A DNA stretch of 64,000 bases from Paraspadella gotoi (GCA_051294375.1 CM119271.1:9501308-9565307); one strand, 5' to 3'; counted from the stretch's first letter, positions 1 through 13,395 are shown. Numbers and translations: made by a program. The notes: a model not told the origin generated them from the letters alone.

Positions 1-140
1 TCGTTGGCAATGGCCGCGTGCAATTCCCCCAGTTGGCGAGAGCAGGTATCTAACGCCTCCTCATAGGCGACTCGACTCCGCTCCGCACTTGCCGCAATCG
101 ATTGAAAAGCTGCCACAATATCACGTGACGCAGCTCCCAT
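1..140 (-). CDS. Partial coding sequence, unidentified (N-terminal 46 residues)
   Basis: The minus strand reads an ATG at 138-140 followed by 46 uninterrupted codons to the window edge. The peptide is alanine-, serine- and glutamate-rich, starts MGAASRDIVAAFQ and looks helical. Its codons are CpG-rich, unlike the AT-rich DNA on its 5' side, which supports real coding sequence. I recognise no family; a host exon or the start of a retroelement Gag are both possible. The frame is open at position 1, so the gene or exon continues outside the window. Confidence 0.45.
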   Translation of the reverse strand, partial: MGAASRDIVAAFQSIAASAERSRVAYEEALDTCSRQLGELHAAIAN

Positions 141-2390
141 GACACTCTCTCAATTGCAACCTCGCTCAATAGACTTCCAATATGGAATAGACGCCTTCAC
201 ATGGTTTTCACTGAAAAACACTTTCGTGCAAAAGCGTCTATTTAGGGTCTGCAGCGTTTGTGATTGTGATTATATCTGTTTGTGGTTTTGAGTTTTTAAA
301 GCATGATTTATCTTGATTGAAAACTGGTAAGTTTTTTTTTGTTTTTTTTTTTTTTTTCTGAAAAGAAAACAGAGCAAACAAATAATTGCGGGAATGGTTG
401 CAAAAATATCTTATGTCAACAATAAACGAGAACAAATAAGGGGAAGATAAAAATGAAAAAGAAGAAGAGATCGGGAGACAAAGTCAAGCAACTCCGTCCA
501 CATGAGACGGCAACTCAATCACGGGACTTCGGGAAGCGAGCAGGTCCCCGTTCTCGCGCTGAAGGCAGACAGAAAGTCTCTCAAAAAAGTGAGTAAGTTG
601 GGAATGAAAAAGAAATTAAAGTAATTTTAGTCTTTTTCAATTTTTGTCAGTTGAATGTTTGAATTAATGAATGCTTATTTAATAGTTAATCCGTCAGAAA
701 CGTCTGAAACGGCCTCCAAAATATATCCCGCTTGTTGCTTTGGCTTAATACGACGAGAATAATAAACTCAAGTTGGGAAAGAAAATAGAACTACAATGAG
801 CTGTTTACTCTATACAGTTACTCTTTATTTATGAATTTCATTTTTTTTCTTCGTCTCGACGTAGATGGCCTGCCATTACATTCAGATAAACGTTAACAGC
901 CAGAATTAACCCAAAACCGCAAACGAGTGTCGCCCGAATTCGCCTCCTCCCTTTCGAAAATTAAATAATCATGATCGTCACAAATTTGAATTTCCTCGCA
1001 AAAACTTTAAATATTTCTCAGAACGACGACGACGACGACGACGAACCTAAAATTACCCAGAAACGGAGAAATCAAAAAGGCAAAAAAGAAAGAAAGATTT
1101 TCATGAAAGAATTCGCGATTGACTTGAGATCGACACCCACAGAAATAAAATTGGAAACCACTTTTCTTATGCATGCGTCAAGACGAAAGAAACTTCAGCT
1201 TTCTTTTTTTTTTATTTTCTTTTTTTTTTTAAGCCGGTGACATTTTGGGTTTTGTGTCTCGGGATTTTTCTGAAAAGAGAATCGGTAGTTGTCTTGAATC
1301 TTCGGAAACAACCTCAGGTTGTTTGAAATGTTGGACATATATTGTTGTATATATTTTAGGATGTTCGGTACAAGCCAGTGCAACGACTGATTTTTTGAAA
1401 GCTAAACGCGACGCGACATCCCAGAGTTTCATAAGAAACGACAGAATTTAAATTAATAAATCAAGAGATCAACTTCAAGTAGTATTAAACTTTCTTTTTC
1501 AACCACAGGTACATCATTAACGGATCCAAAGTTAAAATTCTGTCGAAATTTATCTCATTCTTCTTCTATGTACTGCTTTGAAATTCCAAAATTGCCTAAA
1601 TATGTCGTAAGACATAAATGGTTTTTTAGGCATACTTCTCACTTTGATCATACAAACACCTTGACCCCAAATTAAATTGGCCGCCATTCAATTTCTTAAC
1701 ACCGACGCAGCCAACTTTTTTTTATTAAAAAAAAAATTAAATCTGTTAATTGAAATCGTGAATTTTATTCTCTCACTCGCCCCAGTTCGTGAAATATTTC
1801 TGCTGTGAATGTTTCTCAACCAGGATTTCTCCTTTTTTTTTATTTCACGAAAACCCCAAACGAAAAACTTTCACTAAAACCGTTTCGTGACGAATGAGAA
1901 AGAATCTAGTGATACATAATTAAAGAGCATATCCGTTAACGTCAGCCATTTTTTTTTCGCCGACATTTGAGATTTACGAATTGATTTAAAACATCACGCA
2001 TAATTTAATGAACGTTTTTTTCAGTTTTCAGTTTTCCGAGAGAGAGAGACAGAGACAGAGACACGCGAGCGTACGTCATCAAAAATTGCCGCTTTGCGTT
2101 CACAATCGAAACTCGAAATCCGCCTCCTTTAAAATATATTTCTTAAAAAAATGTTTTAAATGCATTAAAATCAAAGTACTTTCTATTTATTCTAAGAATC
2201 AATTGACATGACTTTTACTCTTAAATTCTTCGGCCACAAGAACCCAATTTTCTGCAATCCCTGCAATTGTTTTTTGACCTCTTCCATCAGCCTGCCCTTT
2301 TTTTCCTCTGGCTTCCTCGTGTCCACTTCAATCTCTATATTCCACGAGAAAAGAAGGGTTTTCGGCTTTTTGCCTTTCTTTAAACTCACT
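141..2390. other. Non-coding, AT-rich stretch
   Basis: I see no convincing gene here. A 48-codon basic reading frame at 453-599 (starting MKKKKRSGDKVKQLRP) ends beside a good splice-donor-like AAAAGTGAGT and could be an exon, but nothing else supports it. A short (GAC)n tract lies at 1,023-1,043. The rest is poly-A/T-rich with no conserved motif I can name. Confidence 0.5.
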
Positions 2391-2393
2391 CTC

Positions 2394-2422
2394 CTCTCTC
2401 TCTCTCTCCTCCTCTCCTCTCT

Positions 2423-2470
<48 letters not shown>

Positions 2471-2572
2471 CGCAAGAAAACGAGAAAAAGCAAAGGCGTC
2501 TCAACGTACAGCGACCTCGACGCTGCAGCGCCGCAGGAGCAGCAGCCGTGTCCACCTCAATCTCTCTCTCTC

Positions 2573-2613
<41 letters not shown>

Positions 2614-2645
2614 TCTCTCTCTCTCTTCTCTGCTCCTCTCTCCCT
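2394..2645. repeat. (CT)n microsatellites around a GC-rich insert
   Basis: Two long CT dinucleotide tracts (about 2,394-2,470 and 2,566-2,640) surround a short GC-rich stretch. Open frames through them encode only Ser-Leu or Arg-Glu repeats and are not genes. Confidence 0.9.
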
Positions 2646-2900
2646 CGACCAAAAAGCAGAGAAAGAGAGAGCAGCCTCATTCGGAGCGAACTAGTGTCGG
2701 CCCTTTCGAACGGAACTAGTGTGGTTGAAGGGAAAACGCGGCCGGAAGGCAGCAGCGGCCCCGCAGGGAAACGGCAGGCCGGCGCGGCGGCGCTGAGTCG
2801 GAAATTTATTCCTCGCTTACCCAAATTTTCCCTCGAGCGTAACGAGATAATAAAGCTTTTCTCCGTTAGTTTTATACGATGTTAAAAGTAAACGAATCCA
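2646..2900. other. GC/CpG-rich island, function unknown
   Basis: A compact CpG-rich segment in AT-rich surroundings, directly after the CT tracts. It contains no codon pattern I trust on either strand. It could be a promoter or 5' UTR, which in this window tend to sit beside CT/GA tracts, but there is no TATA box or identifiable downstream exon. Confidence 0.25.
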
Positions 2901-2944
2901 GACGCCGGCCAGAGAGACCTCCGCAGCCACGACAAAGAAAAGGG

Positions 2945-3045
2945 GAAGTGACGGTCGAAATAAAAAAAAAAGGAGGATGGCACTCGTCGCCCCTTAAAGT
3001 CGCCGGTTCGAATCCCACCTCGTCAGCTTTTTTTTATTTTATTTT
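2945..3045 (+). repeat. tRNA-like pol III fragment (SINE head or tRNA pseudogene)
   Basis: The sequence GGTTCGAATCCC at 3,006-3,017 is a textbook pol III B box, and it is followed within about 20 bases by a run of T, a pol III terminator. The 3' arm ctcgtca can pair partly with tgacggt about 70 bases upstream. The T stem does not pair fully and no clean D arm or anticodon stem folds, so a functional tRNA is unlikely. A degenerate tRNA-derived SINE head fits better. Confidence 0.35.
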
Positions 3046-3184
3046 TGAGGGTTAATGATTTTGGCCCAGATCATTTGGCGAATAATGCAGATTCCGATTC
3101 TGTGAATACGAATGCGCACGAGCTCTTGATTCATATTTATACAGATTTATATTAATACGCGCTTTTTTTTTATGTGCCTTCGCT

Positions 3185-3345
3185 TCATTGATAGCCAAGC
3201 ACTCGGGCAGTGAATAAATTAGACTGTGAGAGTTTTGATTGAAAACTTGTAGGGTCTTGCTATTAGATCTTGTAAGAGAAATACCTAGTGGTCTTAATGC
3301 ACCACAGCCTGTCGACAGACTAGATTGCTTATTTATTGTAGGCAT
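3185..3345 (-). repeat. Dispersed repeat family R2, diverged copy
   Basis: In reverse orientation this matches the segments at 37,230-37,470 and 62,500-62,720. Shared blocks include the stretch ending CTTCATTGATAG, the ACTCTCACAGTCT block, and gcttatttatt beside the former edge. The copies are diverged, so this is an old dispersed repeat, probably a short non-autonomous element. It has no coding capacity. Confidence 0.6.
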
Positions 3346-3425
3346 ACTGCAGTTCAGCACGGATGCCGCGTTTTTTGTCAAAATCTTCTTGCCCGATTGC
3401 AGCAAGCCGCTTTCCAAACAATTTT

Positions 3426-3426
<1 letters not shown>

Positions 3427-3467
<41 letters not shown>

Positions 3468-3468
3468 G
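3427..3468. repeat. (GA)n microsatellite
   Basis: About 20 uninterrupted GA units. Confidence 0.95.
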
Positions 3469-3574
3469 ATCTGTCGATCTTCTCGAGACGCACAGGTAAA
3501 AATTTGACAAGATTTGGCCGAGGTAAAAGTTGGCGATGTTTGTTTTGAGGTTGGCATTTGGAAATTAAAAATTT

Positions 3575-3584
3575 NNNNNNNNNN
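3575..3584. other. Assembly gap (10 N)
   Basis: A run of ten unknown bases. Confidence 0.99.
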
Positions 3585-4477
3585 GAAAATGCATTGAATG
3601 TATAAAACAGTGGAAAGGAAGAAAGAAAGAGAAAAAGAAAGAAAGAGAAAATATATAAAACATAAAGAGGGCGAAGAGAGAAAGAAAGAGACAGAGAAAA
3701 AGAAAGAAAAAAAAACACCTTATTTTTGGTTGGTTTTTTTGTTGTTGCAAACTTGGAGTACTATTTTCTTCATTAAGTGAATTATAAATACCAGTTGCCC
3801 AGTTCCACTCCAACTCGGAACCACTCAAAATCAGTAAGTCAATCGCTGATTGATTGATTGATTGATTGATTTTTAGCCTCATACCTCTCGATTTCATCTT
3901 TTTGCAATTAACTTTTTAAAAAAAACCAATCATGATTGCCCGGTAGTAATTTAAACTTTATTTAAATTCTCTCGTACTGTTGATCCGGGCGACTCTCTCT
4001 CTCTCTCTCTCTCTCTCTCACTTCTCGCGAACTGATTCGCGCTGCTTCGAGAGTTTTGATTCGCGCGCGTTTTATGTGATGTTTTCATCGTTTGTTATCT
4101 GTTTCGATTTTTGCTGTTTCTTCTTCGTTTTGTTTTCCCCCGTTTCTTTTTTTTTCGACATGGCTGTTTTCTTTACGCTTAGAAGAAAATTTAATACTAA
4201 TACTACACATTTTTCCTGTTTAACTTTCAATGACACGCCATGTATCATATAACCTCAACTAAAGTCCAAAATATTCTTTATCGCTGGTAATTATTTTAAT
4301 CGGTTTTTAAGACTCCGAGCGCCCATTTCAACCGTCGTTGGCAGTCATTGCATTGCAGTCAATCATTTTATCGCGGAGCAGCGATGAATTTTTTTTTTTT
4401 AAATTTTGAGAATATCCTCCGTCTGAAAAATAAAAAGAAGAAAAAAAAACTTGTAGATTGCATGTTTGCTGATGAAT

Positions 4478-4536
<59 letters not shown>

Positions 4537-4985
4537 GCGTGATGAGTACGACCGGCGTTTCGGAAATTGAACCTCGTTTCAATCTCGTTCTCTTTCTGTC
4601 TTTTTTATCTTGCTCTCTCTCTGTCCCTCAATCTCTCTCTTTTTCTCTCTTTGTCTCTCTCTCTCTGTCTCTCTGATACAAAATATTTAAAAAAAAATAA
4701 ATAAAATTACGAAATTTTTTCCGTAAAAAAAAAAAGAATATGAAATATCGCGCATCTAAAAAAATCGGATTCTTCCGTCGGTTTTGGCGTCTCTTCATCT
4801 CTCGTGGCTCCTACGTCTCTCTCTCTCGGTCGCGGTATACGTCTCTCTCTATCTGTTTGTCTCTCCGTCTCTCTTTTACTCTTTTGTTACTTTGTCTCTC
4901 TCTCTCTATCTGTCAGTCTCTCCTTATTTCTGTTACTATTTTGTTACTTTGTCTCTCTTTCGTTATCTTACTTCCTGTCCCGCTG

Positions 4986-5020
<35 letters not shown>

Positions 5021-5737
5021 GGTAAGTGCCTCGGTTGTTTATATCCTCTTCGAGGGCGTGAGCCGCGCGGGGGTGAGGGCGGCCTTGCCTGCCTTTCGGG
5101 CTGCAGTCGACTGCGGGTCCATCAGATGATGTTCGGGCGAGAGGAGTTCTTTGTCTTCGAATGTGGGTTCGACGCGAATATGTAATGTCAAGTATGATGT
5201 TCACACCCGTAGGGCCACAATAATGTTATACTATTTGATCCTTTTCTACCGGTTTCAGGAATTTTCCGGTAGGGCCTGTTTTTTTTTGCGGTTTTGTTGT
5301 GGGTGGTTGCATTACTTCAAAGCTTATGTTCATCGTATTTCTATCTTTCGACTACGGGCATTTTGATTGTTTTGTCGTTGCTTGCTCTTTTTGCTTGCTT
5401 GATTTTCTCGGTTTTCTTTCCAAACCCATTTCAATTTGAAAGACTTTTTTTCCACGAAGCGTGAATCGCCTCTCCAATTTTTTTTATTCGCCTTGCGTGT
5501 GATTGCGTGGGTTCACGACGCGCCAGTTGCGTGCGAAAAAGAAATTAATGCGTTTATCGCCTTCTGAAAAAATGTGATTTATCAACCGAATGCTCTTTTG
5601 TTCGTAGGGATATCGTCGATTCAACTCAATTTGTTCGAATTGGATTGAAGTAATAGGGTCACTCCACTGTACATTGAGTAAAACTCGTTATTTAGAAAAT
5701 CTGGCAGAAACCGAGTCAGCTTAGTTCGGCACATCAT

Positions 5738-5768
<31 letters not shown>

Positions 5769-7200
5769 CCTCTTCTCTCTTCTCTTACTTAGAAAGAAAC
5801 GTTACCAGCTGAGTGAGAAGGGGAGAGAGAGAGATAAGAGAGAAAGCGAGAGACTAGATTGGTTTTCGGATCGTGATCGGTGCAAAATCCGATTTTGACC
5901 CGAGTCCGTTCACCCGATCGATTCGCCGAAACGAATTTCGATCAACGAAACCCGAGTAGCGTGGATTCGTTACGCGATTTGACTCTGAGAAATGTCGATC
6001 CGATACGGTTCGGCGAAGTTTGCCAGGCCGAGGATGAAAAAAAGAAAGAAAAAAAGAAGAAATAAAAATAAGAAATGCTTCTTCGTGGTCGTCGTCTTCG
6101 TCATCGTCTTTTTTTTTTCGATTGGGTAAATTACGCAGTAAGATTATGTTTTTTTTTCTAAAAATATTAACAGCTAAATTTTTAAGTTTTGTTACATGGT
6201 AGTAGTAAGTAGGATTTAAAAATATTACTTCCGGTCTCCATCTCAATCCTTTAATGTTTAAATTGAAGTTTTGTAGATTGTATATAAAAAATAAATGTGT
6301 TAAAATATCCTGACTTGGCTAAGATTTTTATTAAGATTCATCATTGCGTCTCGTTGCGTAATGAAACGAAGCCCAGAACTAAAACCCGGTTAGTAACGCG
6401 AATGACGAATTTGCAAATAAAACTCGGATGACGTAGAAAAGAGATAAATGTTGAAAACTTGTCAAGTTTCGTTTAACAGATTTTTCTCAGAAGTGTCATT
6501 TTTTTTAAAATCAACTCGACCGCTAATTTGTTATTTCATCTCATTTCATCTCATTTCATCTCAAACCGCTGATTTGTTAATTCATCTCATTCTGCTAAAA
6601 AAAATTCGTAGGATTTCATTAAATTGCGATTTTACTCTTTGCTATTTCTCGCAATCATGAAAACTAAATTACTCAAACAAAATGACGATAACATTTATTT
6701 ATTAGTTGCATTTTTTCCCCCTTAATTACTCAAAATCAACTCGGCTTCACGATAAAAATCCCAGAAACTATTTCAAAGTTTTGTTTTCACCGACCATCGC
6801 GTTCCAATCACGCGTGAATTTCACTGAGCGAAAAATCCGAAACTCGATATACAGATATACATATGCGTATTTTTACTCTGAGCATAAAACTTTTGGGATC
6901 TCAATATCGTATTTTCTTTTCTCCCGGGAAAAGAAGTACAGACGACGTTGAACCTAAAAACTTAAATAGTTAAAAAAGAAGAAAAACAAAACAAAAAAAC
7001 TTCACAATCTGGTGACGTAGATAAGAGATTTTTTGTCCTTCTTTTTTTTTTTCTTCTTCTTGGAGGAATTTCTTTTCTGTGAAGTCCGTTGGGAGCGTAA
7101 CGCGCGCGACGTTCTGGCGATACTTCTCTTTGTTTCCTTCCTTTGTTTTTTTGTTATTGTTTCTTGGTCTATTTTTGTTTTTTTTTGTGTGTTTTCCTTT
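3585..7200. other. Non-coding region with CT microsatellites
   Basis: No supported gene. It holds a (GATT)n tract near 3,846-3,871 and CT tracts at about 3,992-4,020, 4,481-4,533, 4,800-5,025 and 5,742-5,763. A CpG-rich patch at 5,025-5,175 directly follows a CT tract and a donor-like CGGGTAAGTG, so it might be an untranslated first exon, but no partner exon is recognisable. A CpG-rich segment at 5,870-6,050 has an open plus-strand frame of about 60 codons ending in a lysine run. I consider it unsupported. Confidence 0.5.
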
Positions 7201-7379
7201 TTGTTTATTTTTCTTTTTCTTTCTTTCTTTCTTTCTTTTCTTTTTTTCTTTCTCTATTTCTTTCTTTCTTTCTTTTCTCTTTCTTTCTTTTCTCTTTCTT
7301 TCTTCCCTTCTTTCTAAGTTATTTCTTTTATTTATTTTATTCATTCATTCATTCATTCATTCATTTTTATTTCTCTATT

Positions 7380-7426
<47 letters not shown>

Positions 7427-7530
7427 TCTTTCTTTTTTCTTTTTCTTTCTCTATTTTTTTCTTTCTTTCTTTCTAAGTTATTTCTTTATTTATTTATTTT
7501 ATTCATTCATTCATTCATTCTTTTTTTTTT
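7200..7530. repeat. (TTTC)n and (TTCA)n tetranucleotide array
   Basis: Alternating blocks of TTTC and TTCA tetranucleotides on the plus strand. The module TTTC-block, taagttatttc, TTCA-block occurs twice (about 7,205-7,365 and 7,375-7,525), so the array itself has been duplicated. Open frames through it encode only Phe/Leu/Ser and are artefacts. Confidence 0.9.
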
Positions 7531-7708
7531 TTATCAATTTCTTTTCCATCTCCTTTCCTTAACTTCATTTTTTACAACGCGCGCACTTTTTTCTACAAAA
7601 ACAAAAATATTAAAAAAAAAAAAATCCCCCAAAAAACTACTTGGTTTTTCTCTTTTCGCGATTTATTTATCGTCGGATATTTTTAGTTTTTATACTGCGG
7701 CGGCTGCC

Positions 7709-7733
7709 NNNNNNNNNNNNNNNNNNNNNNNNN
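7709..7733. other. Assembly gap (exactly 25 N)
   Basis: A 25-N spacer. It marks the outer limit of the left arm of the large inverted repeat: homology to the right arm runs up to it and is not seen on the far side. Confidence 0.99.
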
Positions 7734-10700
7734 AAAAGAGAGAGGATAATAAAAGATTACGGAAGGATGAGAATGTACGGTTTAATTTTTTTGATTGTTG
7801 TTATTGAGGCAAAAAAAAAAAAAAAAAACGAAAAAAAGAAAAAAAGATAATTATAAACGATCTTGAGTCAAAAAAGAAATAGCGCAACTGAGGAGGAAAA
7901 AAATGGTAAATCGAAAAATAAATTAAGTCTAAGAATTTCAGACGACTAATTCAAGTCGCTATTTATTTATAGGGAGGTAAATATTACGGCTTTTTTTCGC
8001 CTTCGAATTGCACACGAGTAAGTTACCGAGGCACTACCAACAGATTGCTCTTTTCATTTTTAATTTTGGTCTATGAAGCAAAATAATGAAAAGAAACAGA
8101 AAAAAAAACCGGAAACATTTCTAGAAATAGTACTAATATATTAATAATAATAACGTAATCGATGCGATATGATATAAGGAAATAATTAGCGGACCGTCGA
8201 TGCTATAAAACGCGATCGATCCCGGCTTAATCTTGTCGTCGTCGTTGTGGTTTGTTGTTGTTGTTGCAGTTGACAAGCGATCGGGTAAGAGTGTGAATCC
8301 GTGGAAGGTAAGGAAGGGGGGGGGGGGTGTATGTGAAGGAGACAGAGAGACTTTGCCCAGGAGGGAGGGCAAATCCATGATCCTCGGAGCAAACGTTAGT
8401 CTGTCTATGGACGCGCAACATCCGCAATCAGCCCGACCTTCCGACTCCATCTTCACCGGTCGGATTGGAGGGAATGCGCGTCGGCTTTGGCATGCCGGTT
8501 CCGATTGGTCGCAATCTCGAGTCTCATGTTGGTCGGAACGAGGCTTGAGCGTCGTCGGGCGTCGCCTCGATCGTACGGCGAATCTGCGGAGAAGGCAGGA
8601 GGAGGAAAATAAACAAAACATAAACCAGTGATGACTTTTTGTTAGCAAATAAATAAAAATTCTTTGGAAAGAGATCTTTTTAACAAGTTTTATTTTGGAA
8701 AAATTACAATATTACCCTTGACTTTGGCGTCGGTGTAGTCGGTTCCACGTTTGGCTCGTTGGTTGGGAAGCGACTTCAGCTGCAAACAATTAGGTTTATT
8801 GTTAAATTTTGTAATGCTTAAAAAATCTCAACTCACAAAAGAGCAAAATTGAAACTTACTTTTCTTGTCGTGTCTTCGACATTTCCTGCGAGGGGCGACA
8901 AAGCCTGAACGACAGAGAGAAGCCAAGAGCCTCTTTCCATTTCTCTGTTTGCGCGTAGAGCTGCCTCCGCGATGTCTGGTAGGAACGTTGCGGATTGTTA
9001 AAAAATATTTGCAGGAAGTAAAACTTAGCTAAATTTACGTTCAGAAATTACGTTTCATGTGTTACACGACAACGCGCTAGATTAGAATAAAAATTCGAAA
9101 TAAATTGTAAAACCGATTGACGAATTACATGCTAAAATCAATCGCTTTCAATTAAGATCTATGATATGAGTCCGTAAATAAGTATTGTTATATAGTATAT
9201 CTAATTATCTATATCAAAATCGAATCTCACTTCAAGAACTGATCCACTTATCGTTCCATCTCCCGCTGCACAGTGTTGAAGCTCTCGACGAAGCACTCGA
9301 AGGCGGGCGGTGAGTGATTCTTGGTGTCGTAGAGTCCGATTTGGAGGAGACACCTGTCGACGGGTATGAGAGGATTTAAGATGAAATTGGGATAAGGATC
9401 GGCTGATAATTAATCAACAAAAAAAAAATCTATTGAAGGATAAATAAAGTTTTGGCGCTTCATTCGTTTCATAATTTAAACTGCTCTTGACATCCGCTTT
9501 TACAAAAAGAATCTTTCAAAATCATATTAATCGCATATTACAGTAAAACGAGAGAACCAAATTTTCTTTTTGGGCCTGGGTTATTGAAAGAAGCGAAAAC
9601 TAAGCATGAAATTTAATTATTAATCATAAGTAGAATGCATCAAAACGAAATAAAAGAAATTTGCCTCACAATTAAACAACTCACGTTAGATGCAAATTCA
9701 CGGCGTTCGATCGCGGCCAGCGTCGCCGCGGCCAATCGTCGCGTCAGCCGCCCGGGCCACGGGCCGCATCCGCCTGCGCCTCCGCCGCTCGTTCGAACGA
9801 ATTCGCCCTGGCGTACTGCGCTGTTCGACGGCGTCGAGCGGCGTGCCGGCATCGCAGCGACGAAGGAGTGCCGATTGGAGAGTAGCGGTGCTGATGAGCG
9901 GCGGCTGAGTTGTGGGTGGCGGAAGATTCGAGTCGGGGGCGAAAGTCCTCTTCGTGAATGGATGAAGGTGAGGCGGCGGAAAATGGCGGGCGGGGCGGCG
10001 AAGTAGTGTAAGATGCTGAGGGTTGTTTCAATTTAAAATAATTGATACAATTGATAAAAATGTACATTGATACATAAACTTCATTTAATTTATCCAAAAA
10101 AAAATTTAGTTATAATATAATTTTATTATTGGCTCTCCGTAAATATTACAAATGAATTTCAAAAAGGAAATCCAATTGGCGTTTTATTCACAACGCGCTC
10201 ACAATCACCAATCGAAATTCTACACCGAATCATTGTCTAAGGGAACAACATCCAGGCGTAGTCATCCCAGTTCTAATTTACTAATCCTCTGTTTGATAGC
10301 TAGACCTCCAGTAACCGGCGCCAGTTAACGGACCTCACTGAGACTCACTCCAGGCTCCAGTGAGCTGCGCCTCCAGGCACTACAAGTCAACCCGCTGTTG
10401 ATAATACATTGTTTTTATTTAAACGAAAATATGCAATTCAATTAAAAGGTCAATTTTCTATTGATGTTCGAAAATATCCCCGCACAATACACTGCTCGCT
10501 GCGTGTGCTCCCACCTGTGCATAAGTAGTCTTGGAGGGTCCAGGTCGAGACTGAAGGAGAGAGTCGAGGAGCCGTTGCTTTCTTCACTGAGGCGGACGGC
10601 TTTCGGAGATGGCATCGCCTCGGGGTTAGCCGTTCCGGGGTGCAAGGTATTCCGAGGCAAGAAGGAGGGTTTTCCTGGAGGTAGGGTTCGTGAAGGAGAG

Positions 10701-11429
10701 GTAAGACGGGAAATGAATCAGGGATTAGATAAAATACAATTTATACAATTGAACAGTTTCTTAAAATATCGTATCGATCATCCAATAGGGGAGACATCTG
10801 CTCTTGGGAGTTAATAAACTAGATTAGTGAAGAAATAGTTAATCTTTTTTTTTCTTTTAAACGAAAAACAACGTTAATAAAAAGTTCAACAGATAATGCG
10901 TAAAAAACAAAAACATATAATATGAAAACAAGAACACAAAAACAAAAATATTAAAGCATAAGTGAAACGATGATGAGCAAAAACAAATAAACTAAACATT
11001 AGAAAAGTATTTAATGCATATATGTTTAAGGGCCAGAGGGACCACAATGTTTAATCTTTGTAGTGGAGCCTTTCAGGCTTAACGTACATTTTATTAAAGT
11101 GGAAAAAGATAAAATCAGGCGAGAGAAAATGATTTATGATTTAGAGTTTTAAGATCAGGTGGTTTTCACGAAGCTGATAAGCTTTTTGTCAAAGTAAAAC
11201 GAAGAAACGGAAATAAAATAAATAAATAATAAATTTCAAAAAAAAATATTATTAAACGTATTTTGTTGCCGAGAATGATGAACTTAAAGTAAATCATAGA
11301 AGAAAATGTTATCCGCAAAAAGAGATTTCCGCTCATCCGCGGGTGATTCGATTGCAGGTAATGTTTTTTAACCTGAAGATTTGTGAGGTGAGGGAGAATG
11401 TGAGACAAGAGAGAGACCAGAGAGTAGAG

Positions 11430-11431
11430 AG

Positions 11432-11489
<58 letters not shown>

Positions 11490-11490
11490 T
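11430..11490. repeat. (GA)n microsatellite
   Basis: A GA tract in the left arm, counterpart of the much longer CT tract at 31,759-31,880 in the right arm. The length difference is conspicuous. Confidence 0.9.
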
Positions 11491-13164
11491 TAAAAGTAAG
11501 CCATCATAATTGAGGGAAAGGACAGTGATTCAGAGGTGAAGAAGTTTTCAGTTTTAGGGGACCGAGTGAGTGAGATTGTGAAAAGAAAAGAAGAAAAATG
11601 AAATTCGAAGTGAAGGCCATGAATGAGAGGGATGAATTTTAAGGTCAAGGTAAGGTTAAATGTAATGTCCCACTAATTGTACGATCCAAGCCAAGGTAAT
11701 ATATATTTATATTATATATATATATATCTCTTCGATACACGAGACAGTCCGTCAAATTTAAACCGCGAAACCGTTCCCGACTTTTCAAATCCCAACCCTG
11801 CGGCGGCGGCAGCGGCTGAAGCGGCGGCGGCGGCTGAAGGCGGCGATGGCGGCCGAGTGGCAAGTGGCAGCAAAGAGATTGAGACCGGCGTCGGGTATTA
11901 CGGCTGCTGGGGCGTCGGCCGCGGCGGGTCGGCTGAGACGAAAGTCGGCGCGGCGTCGGCCTGGTGCTGAGAGTGATGGAGGTGAGGTCGTGGCGGCGTC
12001 GGCGAGCCGACTGCCGGCCGCGCCCGCCGCGGGAGAACGGCGCGTCTCGACAGTGACGACGCCGCCGCCGACGCCGCGGGGCTGCTGGCTGAGAGAGGAG
12101 GATGAGCGAAAGGGCGATGGAGTTGTTGCCTGTGGTGAGAGGAGGAGCTGTAAGTGTGGGCGCAGGCGGGCGATATGGTGCCGTTCGTCGTCACGCGTCA
12201 ACTTCCCGACCGATAGGGGGCGAAGACGTTCTCCACGGAGGATGACTTCGGCGCGCGCGGACGTATGACGCCGCGGTCTTCCGTGCAGGCGCCTGGCGCC
12301 ACTTGGGTGAGAGGAAGTGAAAAGAGGCGAGAGGTAAAGTTTTCTCGTTGTTTTCGGAATATGAAACGCGGCCGAGGGTAGGACTACCGGAACGGGGCAA
12401 TGTTGACGTTTCAGAAAGTTTCTTCTCGTGAAATTCGACGGTGGCTCCGTCTTACGTCTGCCGCTGAAATCGATCGAACAATCAATCACTTGAAAAAAAA
12501 TCAATCGATCAATAAAATTAAACAATCAAGTCTGTGCGCCATCAGTCAATCAATCTTTCGATCGACTTTTTAATCGAATATTTAAGACAACTAATTAAGG
12601 GGAACAAAAAAAACAATAAAATTGAAATAAAATATCCATCGAAATCAATTCAACCTTTATTTAAACCCTTGCCTATAGGCGGCGAAAAGACGTAGGCGAA
12701 TCTGCTGCGAACGCTGCGCGGCTGGGGGGCGGGCGGAGGGGCGGAATATTTTGATGGCGGAGAGTAGAGGGCTTTGGGGATGTTTGGGGAAGATGGCGAG
12801 AGTTTTCGGGGCGGCAGACTTCCTTAGATTTGGAAAAAAAAAAAAAAAAAGAATCGGTTCATTCAATGTGATGCGGTCGCAGTGACTTTATTTTTCACAA
12901 GTGTATTTTACTAATAATCACTGACATGACATGAATGAATTAAACTTTCTTAGCCTGTGGTATTTAGACACGCACCGCATCGGAAAATCCGTCTTTTGTT
13001 TCTTAATGTTATGGATTTCCCGAAGGCGGCGCTAGCAGTACACTTAAATTTGAGGGAATTTGTTTGTATCTTTCTTAACAATTACAGGCGAGTTTAATGA
13101 AAATTTTTAACGAAGTGGGGAAAGACTGGACGAGACAGAATACCGACCCACCGACCGAGTACTG

Positions 13165-13395
13165 CGCGGGATATGGTGGACTAAAATCCACCAACCATTC
13201 ATACAGCGGCCATGGTGCCAGAGGCAAGTCATCGTCCTCCCCAACCCAAAGGTCAGGGGTTCTAGCCCGGTGGGTCCGTCTGGCAGTTAAGAGGGACGGC
13301 GGCGCTTAACCCGCCTATAACATGGTGTTACAGCCTGAATCCGAAGCTCAGGGTCTGCTTATATTGAACGGTTCTGTCACTAACATACAACAATC
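13165..13395 (+). repeat. SINE-like repeat family R1 (left-arm copy)
   Basis: The element begins with a perfect short hairpin (GGTGGA, CTAAAA, TCCACC), then a tRNA-like segment with a B-box-like GGTTCTAGCCC, then a conserved tail containing ATGGTGTTACAGCC. Copies are at 29,905-30,125 (minus) and 37,510-37,745 (plus). The copies at 13 kb and 30 kb are the two arms of the inverted repeat and count as one insertion, in the intron before exon 7 of the Myb/SANT-like gene. Confidence 0.7.

Noticed and set aside
2208-2885. 225-codon plus-strand frame with long Ser-Leu repeats
   Set aside because: Most of it is CT microsatellite read in frame. Its ends show no homology and antisense frames are equally open.
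3000-3030. Functional tRNA gene at the canonical B box
   Set aside because: T stem and D arm do not fold properly, so it is kept only as a tRNA-like fragment.
7033-7807. Phe/Leu/Ser-rich frames up to 242 codons resembling membrane proteins
   Set aside because: They are TTTC/TTCA tetranucleotide repeats, open in several frames, and one runs through the N gap.
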